This document shows, piece after piece, positions 1-10,915 of a DNA stretch of 64,000 nt. Under the pieces are notes generated by a model that saw nothing but the letters and a program-made list of their open reading frames with translations, searched no databases and was not told where the DNA came from. Within the stretch, counting starts at the first letter, position 1. Each line of letters starts with the position of its first letter. A program made the position numbers and the translations under genes. This DNA comes from Brachionus rotundiformis (taxonomy: Eukaryota > Rotifera > Eurotatoria > Ploima > Brachionidae): positions 3,821,550 to 3,885,549 of the forward strand of contig JAESIW010000200.1 in NCBI GenBank assembly GCA_016802295.1. Direction: 5' to 3'.

Positions 1-568
1 TTTTTTTTAAATAAACTCTAAATTTATCTTCAGTCTTTTTCTAAACTAGTCTGCTTTGAAAGTTTTATTAAAAAAATTAAATCAAGAGACCACAATTGAA
101 TATTTTGATTAAAAAGAAGAAAAATATTCTTTTTCATTTTTTTGTTCGACCTTATCTAGAATATGGAGTACAAGTTTGGAACCCGTACTTAAAAAAAGAC
201 ATTAAGGTCTTTTTTTAAGAATCAGTCCAGAGAAGAGCTACTAAATTAATTCCACGGCTTAAAAAAGCTTAGCTATTCAGAAAGATTAGCTTCATTGAAT
301 GTAACCTAGAGACCAGAAGATTAAGCGGGGATCTGATCGAGATTTTTAAAATTATAAGGGTACGACCAGATTAACTGACATGTATCGCTAGTCTTCAAGA
401 AGAATCCAGAAAATACGTTTCGTCCAACCCCTAGGCGTCATGGTTTTACGTTAGAAAGACAATTAGTAAAGAACTGTGAGCAAAGATTTAATTTTTCAGC
501 AACAGAGTGGTCACTGTTTGGAATCGACTTCACAGAATTGTTATTAACTCAGATACAGTAAATGATTC
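1..568 (+). mobile_element. Decayed CR1/Jockey-type LINE 3' end (copy A)
   Basis: Reading the + strand in shifting frames gives the conserved C-terminal region of CR1/Jockey-type reverse transcriptases: FVRPYLEYGVQVWNPYLKK (about 141-197), then VQRRATKLIPRLKK, LETRRLSGDLIEIFKI and a final NRVVTVWNRL near 505-530. Several stop codons and indels interrupt it, so it is dead. The same sequence, with most of the same stops, lies in inverted orientation at 9117-9800. Homology between the copies ends near 568. The 5' part of the element is missing or lies outside the window. Confidence 0.8.
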
Positions 569-2518
569 GGTTAACTAAAAATTTTGTTTATAAACTTTGA
601 CTTCGGTGTCAGTAAGAAAAAATATTTCATTTGAATGGTTTATTTAAAAGAATTCTTCAATATAAAATTTGAAAAAAATCGTTTTAATTAATAAATTTAA
701 AGATACAAAGAAAAATTTAAATTTCAATAATTAACAATGGTAAATTAATGTAAAATGACTTAATTTCGTAAATAGACATTAGCTTTTCTAAATTTTTAAT
801 TCATTTAGTTTCTTTATTTTATTAAATTATTTTTTAATTTAATGGTAAATATTCAACAGGTAATTTTTATAACCACAAAAAACAAGGTTTATATTTAAAT
901 AATCTTGATAATCATCTTGAATAAATATTTTTGCTTAAACTATCACAATAATAATCATTGTCGTTTAAATTACTCTAAACAATTATTATTATATTATACT
1001 TGAATTATTTGGCTCAAATTCCTCTATTATAATAGATAAGAAAAAATATTTTTTGTAAACAACCTTTTAAAATTGAACTTAGATGATAATTTTTAAATAT
1101 ACTAATAGATAATATACCAAAACCATTATGTTTGTTCTAATTTACTAAAAAAATACAACTAGACTTGTCCATTTCAAGTCCGGTAGTAACAAAAATCAAC
1201 AGAAAAATTGTCTTATCGTCAATATTCAAATTTTTTGATTTATTATCATCTAGTTAATTTGACTTTCATTTTTTGGTGTTAGCTTTAATTAATTTATTAA
1301 AAGATAGGTTATATGTGAATAAATAAAAATTTATTAAATGGAAAATTTTAAAATATATTTAATAGATATTTTATAATTTTAAAATGATTATCTTGAGTAA
1401 AATATCAAGCATGGATGAAATAAAACTCGAATTATCAAACTATTTAGAATAATAGAAACATAAAAATTAAAACCTTTTGGATAATTTAACGCGCTGAAAC
1501 GCTAAATTACTATTTATTAAGTCGGTTAAATCTTGCCAAACTTAAAGAAAAAAACGAGCTTGTAAATTACCTAGTAATTAGAAAAGACTGTTCAAATAAG
1601 ATTTTCCTAATAAAAAAAAAAGAAAGCTTGCGTAATTTCCCATTTAAGAATAAATATTACCTTTGGACAACAAAAGAAATTTAAATGAAAAAAAAAGTGA
1701 ACAAGAAGAGAAAGAGATAGCAAATCCTCGACGATTTCCTAGTCTTTTTGTCGAGGGATTAATTTAAAATATATTTTTTTAAAAAAATTTTAATGCTCAA
1801 CCACATTTGAGGCAAATTTTGAAAAAAAAATTATAAACTTAATTGTTTATAAAATTAATTAGTTTAGTTAAAAAGCTTTGTAAGAGTCAAAAAAAGTTAT
1901 TGTTTTTCTATAAGGAAGTGGTTTTGGATACAAAGATAATTACTTGTTTGCTGAGTTTAATTCAAAGTAAACAGGAAACTAGTAATAGTTACACAAAAAC
2001 TAAGACAAACCTAATAATCTAACTAAGCAACCGAGATTTTTTTATTAAATAATTTCATTAGCCTTGTTTTTCAAGTACACTCTGCACCCAAAAGATAAAC
2101 ACTGGGTTTGCCAAAGGCCTCTAATGAGTCAGAGTCATTTTACATTGACATTAGTTTAAATTTTTAGAGATTAACTTTTCATAAGAAGATTAAAGCCCTA
2201 AACTTGAATATCAAGCCCAATGGAGTGAATTTAAAATTGGAAAAAACACAATCAAAATTTTATCATTTTTTCAAATTTTCCAAAATCCCTTTTATAAACA
2301 AACTTAGTCTTTTCTACTCTTTTTTTAGCATAAATTTTGTTTTTCAACAAATGGTAAATGGTACATAGAATTCCTCAACTTAATCAAATGTTGACTGCCG
2401 TTTAATCAGATAAACAACCTTTTCATTTAGTTTGTAATTCGTGTATTATCCAAAATTTAATAAAAATAAAAAAAAAAACCTATTTATCTGAAATTTACTC
2501 TTATTTAACTTAAAAGTA
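569..2518. other. Intergenic, no gene recognised
   Basis: Very AT-rich sequence without a convincing reading frame. The only local structure noted is a short imperfect hairpin at about 1723-1760 (CCTCGAC pairing with GTCGAGG). The last few hundred bases must hold the promoter and 5' UTR of the gene starting at 2519; I could not place a TATA box with confidence. Confidence 0.5.
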
Positions 2519-4969
2519 ATGAAAACATCTCTTAACCAAAATATTTTGTCCAAGTCGAACAGTGACAGGCCTTTAGACATGTCGTACACACTCAATAGCA
2601 ACTCAAGCTCTAATTTATCACTGCGCAATGTTACCAATTTGGACAATTTGTCAAACATACTAATGAACAAGTCAAGCCCTACGCATTCAATTGGCTACCT
2701 TGGCAGCGCAATACTGACCAAAGGCAAGACTGGTCTGGGTTGCTTGCAAGAACCGCTCCGAGAGCTCTACTGCATTTTCCGCAAGAACGGCTCTCGCTTG
2801 GTGCAAGAGCGCCGCTTGGTCATTTCCATTGACGGCTTGACCATGCTCTACACTGACAAAGGTGTAGAAAAATTTGTCCACAACAACCTGTCGTCAGTCT
2901 ACGACATACAACTACTCCACTTGGTAAGTGACCAAAAAAAACGCAACTACGCCTTTTTGCCAGTCGATCAGGAACTCGCTGATAAAAAATATGCCAACCT
3001 TTTTCAACCCATTGACAAAAGCTACGCCTCTATCATTGAGAATAGTTCCCATCCACCTCTTATAGCCTTGATTATGAGGCGTTCCTGTGGTATCCAAGCA
3101 CTTGAGTGTCATGTGATCATTACCCGGACTTGCGAGGATGCGTTCAAAATTCTGAACGATATAAAAAAAATTTGCCAAAGGTACAAACATGAACAGAGCC
3201 AGCAAAATAATATGTTCGATTACAGATCTGAGACGAACTATACCCAAGTTAGACCTGGCAGAAGTCTGAGCCAATTACCGCCTAAGTCGCCCGCAGTCAA
3301 GTCTCAAAGAACCAAAAATGAGGAGATCTATGACGCGTTCGAAGATAGCCATCAATCGAAAATTGGCTCAAAATCAACCACTGACTTGTCTTCCAAATCA
3401 TCTATTTTTAACAAAATAAAAAACTTAGGTGATTCGAAAAAAAAAACCCTATCTTCAAATTCAGAGATAACTTTTGATCAATCGAAAGCTCAAAATGAAG
3501 TAAATAAAGTGGAAAAAAAATCCACATCCTCCATGGTAAACATATCGGACAGTGGTAAAAAACAAAAGAGAAAATCTTCACTAAAACAAGAATCTTTATC
3601 TTCGCTTAATCAAAGTGAAAATGAGAAGAAAAGCAAAAAATTAAGTCTTGGCAAGAGAATTTTCAACTCAGCTCGGTCAAGCTTAAAGTCAAAAGGAGAC
3701 AAAAAGTTAGCTTCCAATTCGGCAAGCTCGCTTACTTCAGTTAAATCAAAAAAAGAGATAGAAAAAATAGCTGATGTGGATTTTAGGCGATTAAATGACA
3801 GAAATTTACTCATAAACAAATCATCACATAGTCTTGCATTTGGTCAATCAGCGAGTACGGCCAGACCGACCAATATATGCCTTGAAAACCGAATAAATTT
3901 AATACCAACATCGCCAGCCACGTCCATTCGCAAGGAAAACTATTGTAAAAATCGGTCCAGACTGGCACCCTCACCAAACCAACTACTATTACCTGAATGT
4001 TCCAAGTCTGTATTGGAAAACTCAATTAACTTTACCAAATTAGACGAATCAAAGTACCAAAAAAAAGTCCTAAAGCTGCCAGTAGCAGACCCAAAACTTC
4101 TCTCGAACCACTTGGTCTGGAACAAAGAAATCGGCTCGGCCGAGTGTGTGGACAACGAGGAGGTTCATTACAGAGTAAAGCATATGAGCCCGGTGGCCAA
4201 GGTAATGTCTCAAGGAGGCTATGAGTGTCAAAAATACGACAATTCGAGCAGACTTAGAATTGAAGAAGAAAACAGATTCAGGTCCAGGAGTCAAACAAAT
4301 GGCCTTATTTACAGACCCCAACCACCGACTAGCCTTGTACCGGAGATTAACTATTCCTCACTTAAAGAAAGTACCAACTCTTATTTTCAAGATTCGGCCT
4401 ATAGTTCCACAAATAATACGCCAAAGATCACACAATCAGAGCAAAATGACGAAATCACCAACCTTAAATCTCAGAATATTGTGATGAACCGGCTCAAGCA
4501 GCAGTTGGAGACCGAGCTAGAGCGAAAATCTAAATTGAGCATTACAGCGCACAAGATAGTTGGTGGTGTCAAAGTATTTCCCACTTTGCCACAAGAATTT
4601 CGGCTAGCTGCCGAACAAAGACAGAAACGGATGGCTGAAATTGAGAACAATTTGAATAAATCAAGCATAGAAGATCAGGTAAGAGAGAGACATGTGATAA
4701 GTAAATTTGCCAGTGTTGAAACAGAAGGTAATGATGCGGAAATAATCGATTTGACCATTAATAAAGAGGAAATAAATGAGTCATTTAAAGAGATACCAAT
4801 TCAAATAGTTGCCAATACAGAAGAGAAAGAAGACTTAAAGCAATTTTCAATTCATTCCGAAAATGAGTACTCGGAAAGATTAGATTACAAGCAAGAAATG
4901 GAAAAGTGCCATAGCGAACAGAATAATTTTATTTATTACTATGATAATCAGCAATTTGCCGGATACTAA
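2519..4969 (+). CDS. PTB/PID-domain protein, FAM43-like (816 aa, intronless)
   Basis: A single uninterrupted reading frame of 816 codons starting at ATG 2519. Residues about 58-200 look like a phosphotyrosine-binding (PTB/PID) domain: it opens with the typical YLGSAIL strand, has a GCLQEPLREL helix, a core strand LVISIDGLTMLY, and ends with ECHVIITRTCEDAFKILNDI, the usual C-terminal PTB strand and helix. The GxGC...PL spacing after YLG resembles FAM43A/B, but I rate the family name as tentative. Residues 200-816 are low-complexity, Ser/Lys/Asn-rich and probably disordered, with basic stretches around 360-410 and a short charged coil near 650-720. PTB proteins are intracellular adaptors that bind NPxY-type peptides. 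Composition is richer in G and C than the flanks, as expected of a real exon. Neighbours give no functional clue. Confidence 0.8.
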   Translation: MKTSLNQNILSKSNSDRPLDMSYTLNSNSSSNLSLRNVTNLDNLSNILMNKSSPTHSIGYLGSAILTKGKTGLGCLQEPLRELYCIFRKNGSRLVQERRLVISIDGLTMLYTDKGVEKFVHNNLSSVYDIQLLHLVSDQKKRNYAFLPVDQELADKKYANLFQPIDKSYASIIENSSHPPLIALIMRRSCGIQALECHVIITRTCEDAFKILNDIKKICQRYKHEQSQQNNMFDYRSETNYTQVRPGRSLSQLPPKSPAVKSQRTKNEEIYDAFEDSHQSKIGSKSTTDLSSKSSIFNKIKNLGDSKKKTLSSNSEITFDQSKAQNEVNKVEKKSTSSMVNISDSGKKQKRKSSLKQESLSSLNQSENEKKSKKLSLGKRIFNSARSSLKSKGDKKLASNSASSLTSVKSKKEIEKIADVDFRRLNDRNLLINKSSHSLAFGQSASTARPTNICLENRINLIPTSPATSIRKENYCKNRSRLAPSPNQLLLPECSKSVLENSINFTKLDESKYQKKVLKLPVADPKLLSNHLVWNKEIGSAECVDNEEVHYRVKHMSPVAKVMSQGGYECQKYDNSSRLRIEEENRFRSRSQTNGLIYRPQPPTSLVPEINYSSLKESTNSYFQDSAYSSTNNTPKITQSEQNDEITNLKSQNIVMNRLKQQLETELERKSKLSITAHKIVGGVKVFPTLPQEFRLAAEQRQKRMAEIENNLNKSSIEDQVRERHVISKFASVETEGNDAEIIDLTINKEEINESFKEIPIQIVANTEEKEDLKQFSIHSENEYSERLDYKQEMEKCHSEQNNFIYYYDNQQFAGY

Positions 4970-5245
4970 AGCTTGTTAATTATTTTTTTTGTAAATTTTT
5001 TTAGATAGCAATTTTTAAACGCAACAGTAAACTATTTTTCAGTACTCATTTAATTAAGCATTTGATTAAAAAACTGCTTTTTTTTTAAACGCTAAATAAA
5101 TATTTTTAATACTCAACTTTAAAATAGATAATAATTTAGATATAATGCGAAAAATATTTTAGTAAAAATTTAAAAAGCTAGGAATTTAGAGATAACTCAT
5201 TTGAGGTTTAATGTTAAAATAAATAGTTGTTAATTTTCCCAAATA

Positions 5246-7304
5246 CAGTATGTTGCAAAAGTTTGGAAACCATTTATTTTATCTATCTAAAGTTTTAGTA
5301 CAAAAAACAAAAAAATAAAGACAGTATTTTTTTAAAATTTTTTTCTCTCCAATTTTACATATCACACTCGGCATAAAAATATGATTATATTTTAAAAAGT
5401 TCATAATCAAAAAATTTCCTTCAATAAAAATATAACTCAGTTCAAAAGTTTAGAAATTCGGGTAAACCAAAAATTTTAACAATTATCATTCCATTTTTTC
5501 ACACCTTTATGATTAATTTTTAACTGTCTGCTTAATTTGAAAAACTCCAACTCCTCATTTCCTCATTAGCTCTCTAAATAACATTTTCAAAAGATTTTTT
5601 TTGGCATAAATGGAAAAAAAATATCGTGTATAGCCCACAAAAATGGCAGATCGTGTGTCTGCTAATAAATAGGGATAAAAAGCAAAATGAAATAGCCAAG
5701 CTGTTAATTTAAGGAAAGATATGAAGAGACTGGTACTGTGTCTGATCCAAGTCGTTTGTAGACCTTGGAAGCTAACTTTTAGGGATGAAAATTACACTTT
5801 TAGAGAGATTGATTATCAAAAACTTGCCACTGATTTTAATTCAAAGACTCAAGCGGGTCAGGATTAGTAGCTACATTGTAATGATTTATCACCAAAAAAA
5901 GGTTTAGAATCTCATACAGCAGTCAGAAACCCATTGTAAACATAAAAGATGGACAAAAAAGATATAAGTGGTGTAAACAGAGACTAAATTGGAGAGTTAA
6001 TAATTGGTCTAGACTTATTTTCGATGGCGTGTCCAACTTTGAGATCTTAAATCGTAAGTCCAGATTGATGGTAAAAAGGTTTAAAAATTAAAAGTTTCAA
6101 ATGAAGTTCTGTATACCAAGGTTACAAAACGGTGGAGGCTCAGCCGGTATCTGGGGATGCATTTCCTACAAAGGCACTGGTATATGCAACATTATACAGG
6201 ACAAATTAATCAATTTGTCTACATCAGCACCTTTTTATGTATTAGATAAAAGAATAATTTTGTTCAGATTGAAAATGAAAACAGATCTTTATTCTGTTAT
6301 TTATGATCCATTTTTGGCAAAGATAAATATTTTTGGATTTGACATCTTTGATTTTTTTACTAAAATATTTTTACTAATTAATATTAGAAAGACAAGAATA
6401 AGTTGGCGTGATAAGGCTAAAAGAATTAGTTTATAAATTTTTTGAAGCTGCTCTGTTTAAGTGTCCAAGTCAACCGCTAAAACTTAAATTCCACTAAATA
6501 AATATAATAGGTTTTTTATGCCAGTTTATTTTTGATCCAGGTTTTCTTTTTTTTTATCTAGCCAAGGTCCTAAATTTTTTTGATTTTCTGCTCTTGCTAA
6601 TTAAAATTTAAAGTAAATTTTTTATCATGTAAGGCCAATCTTATATCTTATAATAAAAAAAAAATTTTTCATTACAGAAAATTAATTTCTATAGCTTCTA
6701 AAATAAGACCTGTTTAAAATTATATATTGTTTGGCATAAAAGAGGTTTTTATTAATCAAGTCTTTATTTTTCAAAAATATATCTAAAAATTCTTTTTTTT
6801 GGATAAAACGCTTACATCGATTTCTCATGTTAAGGAAAATTTTAAATTAATAATTTTGAAATTTTTTCTAATTAAGCAAAATCGTTAAGAGCTTTTAAAA
6901 GAAAATTTTTAGGCTTTAAGACTTAGATTTATGAATAATATATCTATTAATTTTACTAATTAGTTGTATACAGATGTTTAGCTTTTTCATAAATTATGTG
7001 AAAATTTTAAAATAAAAAATTGATCACCTTTTTTAAAACATGATTACCAAAAATGAAAACGAATCACTCGTATACGAATAGATAAAGAAAATCAATTTTT
7101 TTATCATTTTAAAAAAGTATATTTTAATTAAATCACAATTTTAGTCATTAAAAAAAATATTGTCAAAAAATTTTCATCAAATATCAATAATTTTAGATAC
7201 AGCATAAATATTCCGTGATATAGGTGATAACTTGAATTCAATATAAAATAAGATAAACTTATTTCAAAGGATTAAACTTTATTGCCAGACCTTTTGTCAT
7301 ACTG
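5246..7304 (+). mobile_element. Dead Tc1/mariner transposon with TA-flanked ends
   Basis: Translating 5640-6530 in shifting frames gives a Tc1-type transposase: a helix-turn-helix region ending in RPWKLTFRDEN (frame-shifted version of the usual GRPRKLT signature, about 5750-5790), GLESHTAVR near 5900, GGSAGIWGCISYKGTGICNI (6135-6195) and a degraded CPSQPLKLKFH near 6460-6500 corresponding to the usual PSQSPDLNPIEN block. Many stops and frameshifts show it is inactive. The element appears to start CAGTATGTTGCAAAAG at 5246 and end CTTTTGTCATACTG at 7304; both ends are flanked by TA (5244-5245 and 7305-7306), the Tc1/mariner target duplication. The open stretch 6101-6436 is part of this relic and not a gene. 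Confidence 0.75.
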
Positions 7305-7306
7305 TA

Positions 7307-7947
7307 CTACAATTAATAAAATGTGAACATAAATTGAAATGTAATCAAAACAATGAGAATTTTGTAAAATATTAATTAAAACTTTGATTAAAAAAATGAG
7401 CATTATTAATCAAAAATATAATCCTTTAAATTATTTCGACTATAAAGACACTTCTAATGAATTTGTGGTCGATTTGAAATCATTTTTATGATAAACAAAA
7501 ATTGACTCAAAACTACAAAAATAATTAAAATTCTTGATTATAATTATAATTTTAAAGCAGTGGCCAATATCTATTTAAATAAAAAATTATAAATCAAAAT
7601 TTTTTCATTTAATTATCATGCAATAATCATATTGAGCTATATGTTTTTAGAACTTAAATTAATCAAAAAATTTTATGCATTTGATTTTGGCTCTTAATAA
7701 TTTTACTTTCGATTTTAAGTCCGATAAAGGACACTAATGAAAAATATTGATTAAAATTAATTTAGTTTTAAGTTATTTTATTGAATATTAATTTTGTGCT
7801 AATTTTAAGTTAACATAATTTTATAATTTTACATCCAAAAAACTAGACTTTTTCAATCTATCTAAGATGGTATTTTGAAATAATTTAAATGAACATAATA
7901 TTAGATATCCTTGAAAATTGAATTCCACCTTTAATTTTTATATCTAA
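7307..7947. other. Intergenic / upstream of KIX gene
   Basis: AT-rich DNA without recognisable features; must contain the promoter of the gene at 7948. Confidence 0.5.
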
Positions 7948-8376
7948 ATGCCAGGATTAATTCAGCTAATACTTCCGCGCAGGATTTTGCCGCACCAACC
8001 AGAAAATCCAAAATCATGGCACGAATTTGACATATTGACTACAGACATGAGAAGGTATTCAATTCAGAAAATAATATTTGCCATTTCGCCCGTTCAGGAT
8101 GCGAAAATTTTCAGCGATCGTCGATTCAAAAATGTCGTCAATCGAGGCATTCGAATCGAATGCTCAATTTATGAAGAAGCCGAGGACTGTGACGATTATC
8201 TCATCAAAGTAGATGAGAAAATTCTCAAGATTAAAGAGAACAAAAATAACTATGACACAAGTCAGCCCAATGTTCACACTTATGCGATCAGCGAGGACGA
8301 GAGGAGGAATCGAAATTTGACATTTCAGCGCATTCTGGTCCTCCTGCATGATAGAGATATACCAGAGGTTTTTTAA
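7948..8376 (+). CDS. Free-standing KIX-domain protein (142 aa)
   Basis: An intronless 142-codon frame from ATG 7948 to TAA. Residues about 22-98 match the KIX domain of CBP/p300: KSWHEFDILTTDMRR at the start of helix 1 (CBP-type WHEDITQDLR), IQKIIFAISPVQD, then SDRRFKNVV at helix 2 (CBP-type DRRMENLV), and IYEEAEDCDDYLIKVDEKI in helix 3 (CBP-type YESANNRAEYYHLLAEKI). KIX is a three-helix bundle that binds activation domains such as KID and Myb. In CBP/p300 and Mediator subunits it is embedded in very large proteins; here nothing else is attached except about 44 C-terminal residues. It could be a competitor or adaptor in transcription, or a retroposed exon under selection. An AATAAA lies near 8465. 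The domain call is firm; the function is inference. Confidence 0.8.
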   Translation: MPGLIQLILPRRILPHQPENPKSWHEFDILTTDMRRYSIQKIIFAISPVQDAKIFSDRRFKNVVNRGIRIECSIYEEAEDCDDYLIKVDEKILKIKENKNNYDTSQPNVHTYAISEDERRNRNLTFQRILVLLHDRDIPEVF

Positions 8377-9116
8377 ACGCTTTAAGCTTGATGGTTGGAA
8401 TTACGGTGATTTAATATTGTAATTATTAGACTCAATTTAAAACTATTTTATTGCCTAAAATTTAAATAAAAATTTTAAAATTGTAACCAACTTTTTTAAG
8501 TATTTTAATGATCCGAATCAAAGTATTATTAAACAATTAAAATCAAATATTAAAATTGGAAAAAATTAAAATTTGGCTAATAATTTTTAATTAATATTTT
8601 TCATTTAAAAAAAGGTTTTGAAATAATGTTGAAAATTGAGATTTGTGTTATTATCTAAGAAAGTGTCCATTTTTATTGATAATGAAACAAAATTATTTTT
8701 ATTTATATATTTTATTAAGTTTAATAGCTTGGGTGAGAGTCGAAATCATACAAAAATTCTCTTTTCAAACAAACGGAAATTCAAAATAAAATTTAAAAAA
8801 TAATTTTGCTTTAAATTTTTTCTACTAATCGATGGATTATACAATTTAGACACATTTGCGGTTGAAAAATTAATTTATTTAAAAAAAAAACTTATGCTCA
8901 GTTTTTTAGACAAAATTTAGCCAACCTATACCTCTCTTTTTTTTTGATTTATACATTAATTTCGATTCAAGTTTTAAGTCAAAGTATTTTTTATTCATCA
9001 CTAAACAACCAACAAGCATATGGCGACAGACAAATATGTAATTATTAAGATTATATCAGTCTTGTTAACATGCGTACCATTATTGGTAAATATTAAGGCT
9101 TTAGTTAAAAAACTAA
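8377..9116. other. Intergenic, no gene recognised
   Basis: AT-rich; contains the likely poly(A) signal of the KIX gene near its left edge and otherwise nothing recognisable. Confidence 0.5.
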
Positions 9117-9800
9117 ATTTAATAATAATGATACAATAATAATAAATGAAAGCTATAGTGTACTAACACATGGATCGAGGTTTAAGCCTCATCATAATAG
9201 TCTGTTTAAATCAAGTTAATAAATTTTTTTTTAAAAACATTTACTGTATCTGAGTTAATAACAACTCTGTCAAGTCGATTCCAAACATTGACCACTCTGT
9301 TGCTGAAAATCTTTGCTCACAGTTCCTTACTAATTGTCTTTCTAACGTAAAACCATGACGCCTAGGGGTTGGACGAAACGTATTTTCTGGATTCTTCTTG
9401 AAGACTAGCGATACATGTCAGTTAATCTGGTCGTACCCTTATAATTTTAAAAATCTCGATCAGATCCCCGCTTAATCTTCTGGTCTCTAGGTTACATTCA
9501 ATGAAGCTAATCTTTCTGAATAGCTAAGCTTTTTTAAGCCGTGGAATTAATTTAGTAGCTCTTCTCTGGACTTCTCTTCTCTTCAAAAAAGACCTTAATG
9601 TCTTTTTTTAAGTAGGGTTCCAAACTTGTACTCCATATTCTAGATAAGGTCGAACAAAAAAATGAAAAAGAATATTTTCCTTCCTTTTAATCAAAATATT
9701 CAATTGTGGTCTCTTGATTTAATTTTTTAAGATAAAACTTTCAAAGCAGACTAGTTTAGAAAAACACTGAAGATAAATTTAGAGTTTATTTCAAAAAAAT
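9117..9800 (-). mobile_element. Decayed CR1/Jockey-type LINE 3' end (copy B, inverted)
   Basis: Inverted copy of 1-568, read on the minus strand. The shared part is almost identical by eye and carries most of the same in-frame stops, so both derive from an already dead copy or from the same defective master. Here the 3' end is better preserved: after NRVVNVWNRLDRVVINSD the sequence runs into a short 3' UTR and ends in a tail of ATT/ATG-type trinucleotide repeats (about 9117-9150), typical of CR1/L2-type LINEs. Its 5' edge lies within about 70 bp of the stop codon of the HSP gene. Confidence 0.8.
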
Positions 9801-9868
9801 AAATAAAAAATCAAATAAATAAAATAAGTCCTAAATGAAAAAACTAAAATATATCATTAATTAATTAA

Positions 9869-10678
9869 TTAATTTTTGACTGATTTTTGATCATTTGTGT
9901 TTTCAATGGGAATTTGACGGTCCGAACTGTTCAAGTCAAAATTCAAATCAGCTTTCAATGCAAGAATGTTTTTGTCCAATTGGCATTTCAAAGAGTTGAA
10001 GTTTGTATTGGCTGGTAGAGTTGTACGTCTGTAGTAGCTGACTTGGGAAATGCCATCTGATGTTTCTTGTTTATCTTCTGCCTGAATGACCACGTCTCGA
10101 TCTTTGCAAGTTACTTTTACTTTTGATGGATCTATGTGATTTGGTAAAGAAAAGTTCATTTCTACTCTCTTTGTTCCATCTTGACTGTCAACAACTCGCG
10201 GGAAGTAATCTTCCTTATTTTTGCCACCTTTGTCAACTTTAAGCGGCAATTCAACTACTAGCTGTCCATTGGAAGCCAAAAAGCTAACCATTTTGTCAAC
10301 TTCAGCATTTGGTGGTATTTTAAAGCTTTTTTTAAATTCTCTTATGTGATAGTCTTCATCGTCTGTTTTATTTTCACCCTCTTTGCCACTAACAATCAAT
10401 TTTTGCTTGTCGTCCGACACTTTTACCTTCAATGAATCGGCCGAGTAGCCTCTACAATCAACTTTGATTCTGTACTTTTGTGGTACTTTGGGCTCTGATA
10501 GTTCATCAAACAGAGTAGGTCTATTGAGCCACATCAGATTACGGCCCATCATGTGGTCCAACTCGTCGAATGGATCGAACAAGTCGAGTGTGGATGGACC
10601 AAAGCCGAGACTTTGTGGTCGCGACCAAAGATCCATGTCAAACATTGATCTTGGAAACATATGTGGAATTAAGGACAT
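9869..10678 (-). CDS. Small heat-shock protein with two alpha-crystallin domains (copy 1)
   Basis: Intronless 269-codon gene. An N-terminal arm rich in Phe, Met and Pro (1-65) is followed by alpha-crystallin domain 1 (about 68-146; starts YRIKVDCRGYSADSLKVKV and closes with GQLVVELPL) and domain 2 (about 170-246; RVEMNFSLPNHIDPSKVKV to ILALKADL). Typical sHSPs have one such domain; the double arrangement is known from flatworms and some other invertebrates. sHSPs are ATP-independent holdases that keep unfolding proteins soluble in the cytosol. No clear IxI motif, but IPIEN near the C terminus (256-260) could serve. Its twin at 59163-59972 differs at residues 238 (Ile here) and 254 (Arg here). 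A heat-shock element lies upstream at 10828-10835. Confidence 0.93.
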   Translation of the reverse strand: MSLIPHMFPRSMFDMDLWSRPQSLGFGPSTLDLFDPFDELDHMMGRNLMWLNRPTLFDELSEPKVPQKYRIKVDCRGYSADSLKVKVSDDKQKLIVSGKEGENKTDDEDYHIREFKKSFKIPPNAEVDKMVSFLASNGQLVVELPLKVDKGGKNKEDYFPRVVDSQDGTKRVEMNFSLPNHIDPSKVKVTCKDRDVVIQAEDKQETSDGISQVSYYRRTTLPANTNFNSLKCQLDKNILALKADLNFDLNSSDRQIPIENTNDQKSVKN

Positions 10679-10754
10679 TTTTGTTCTTTTGTTTTGAATT
10701 ATTTTTTATCAATTACTTTTTAAATATTATTAAAAAAAATTTTTTTTTCAAGTA

Positions 10755-10870
10755 TTATTTATATAAATTTAAGTTTTCTAGTAATTTCCAGAAAGAAAAG
10801 ATGAATGAAATAGATTTGCTGAGCAGTTTCTCGAATTAAACTCGAACTATCTTTAATGTTCGCGTATATT
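10755..10870 (-). promoter_or_regulatory. Heat-shock promoter of HSP copy 1
   Basis: Minus-strand promoter. A TATAAATAA box lies at 10755-10763, about 80-90 bp before the ATG. A heat-shock element TTCnnGAA reads TTCTCGAA at 10828-10835 (palindromic in type, so the same on both strands), with further TTC/GAA half-sites at 10841-10863. The block is conserved upstream of the second HSP copy. Confidence 0.6.
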
Positions 10871-10915
10871 CGATAAGATAATATTTTAATATATTCTTAA
10901 TTTCTGTATTCACAC

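Noticed and set aside
6101..6436. 111-codon frame as a gene
   Set aside because: It lies within the dead Tc1/mariner element and only its first third is transposase-like.
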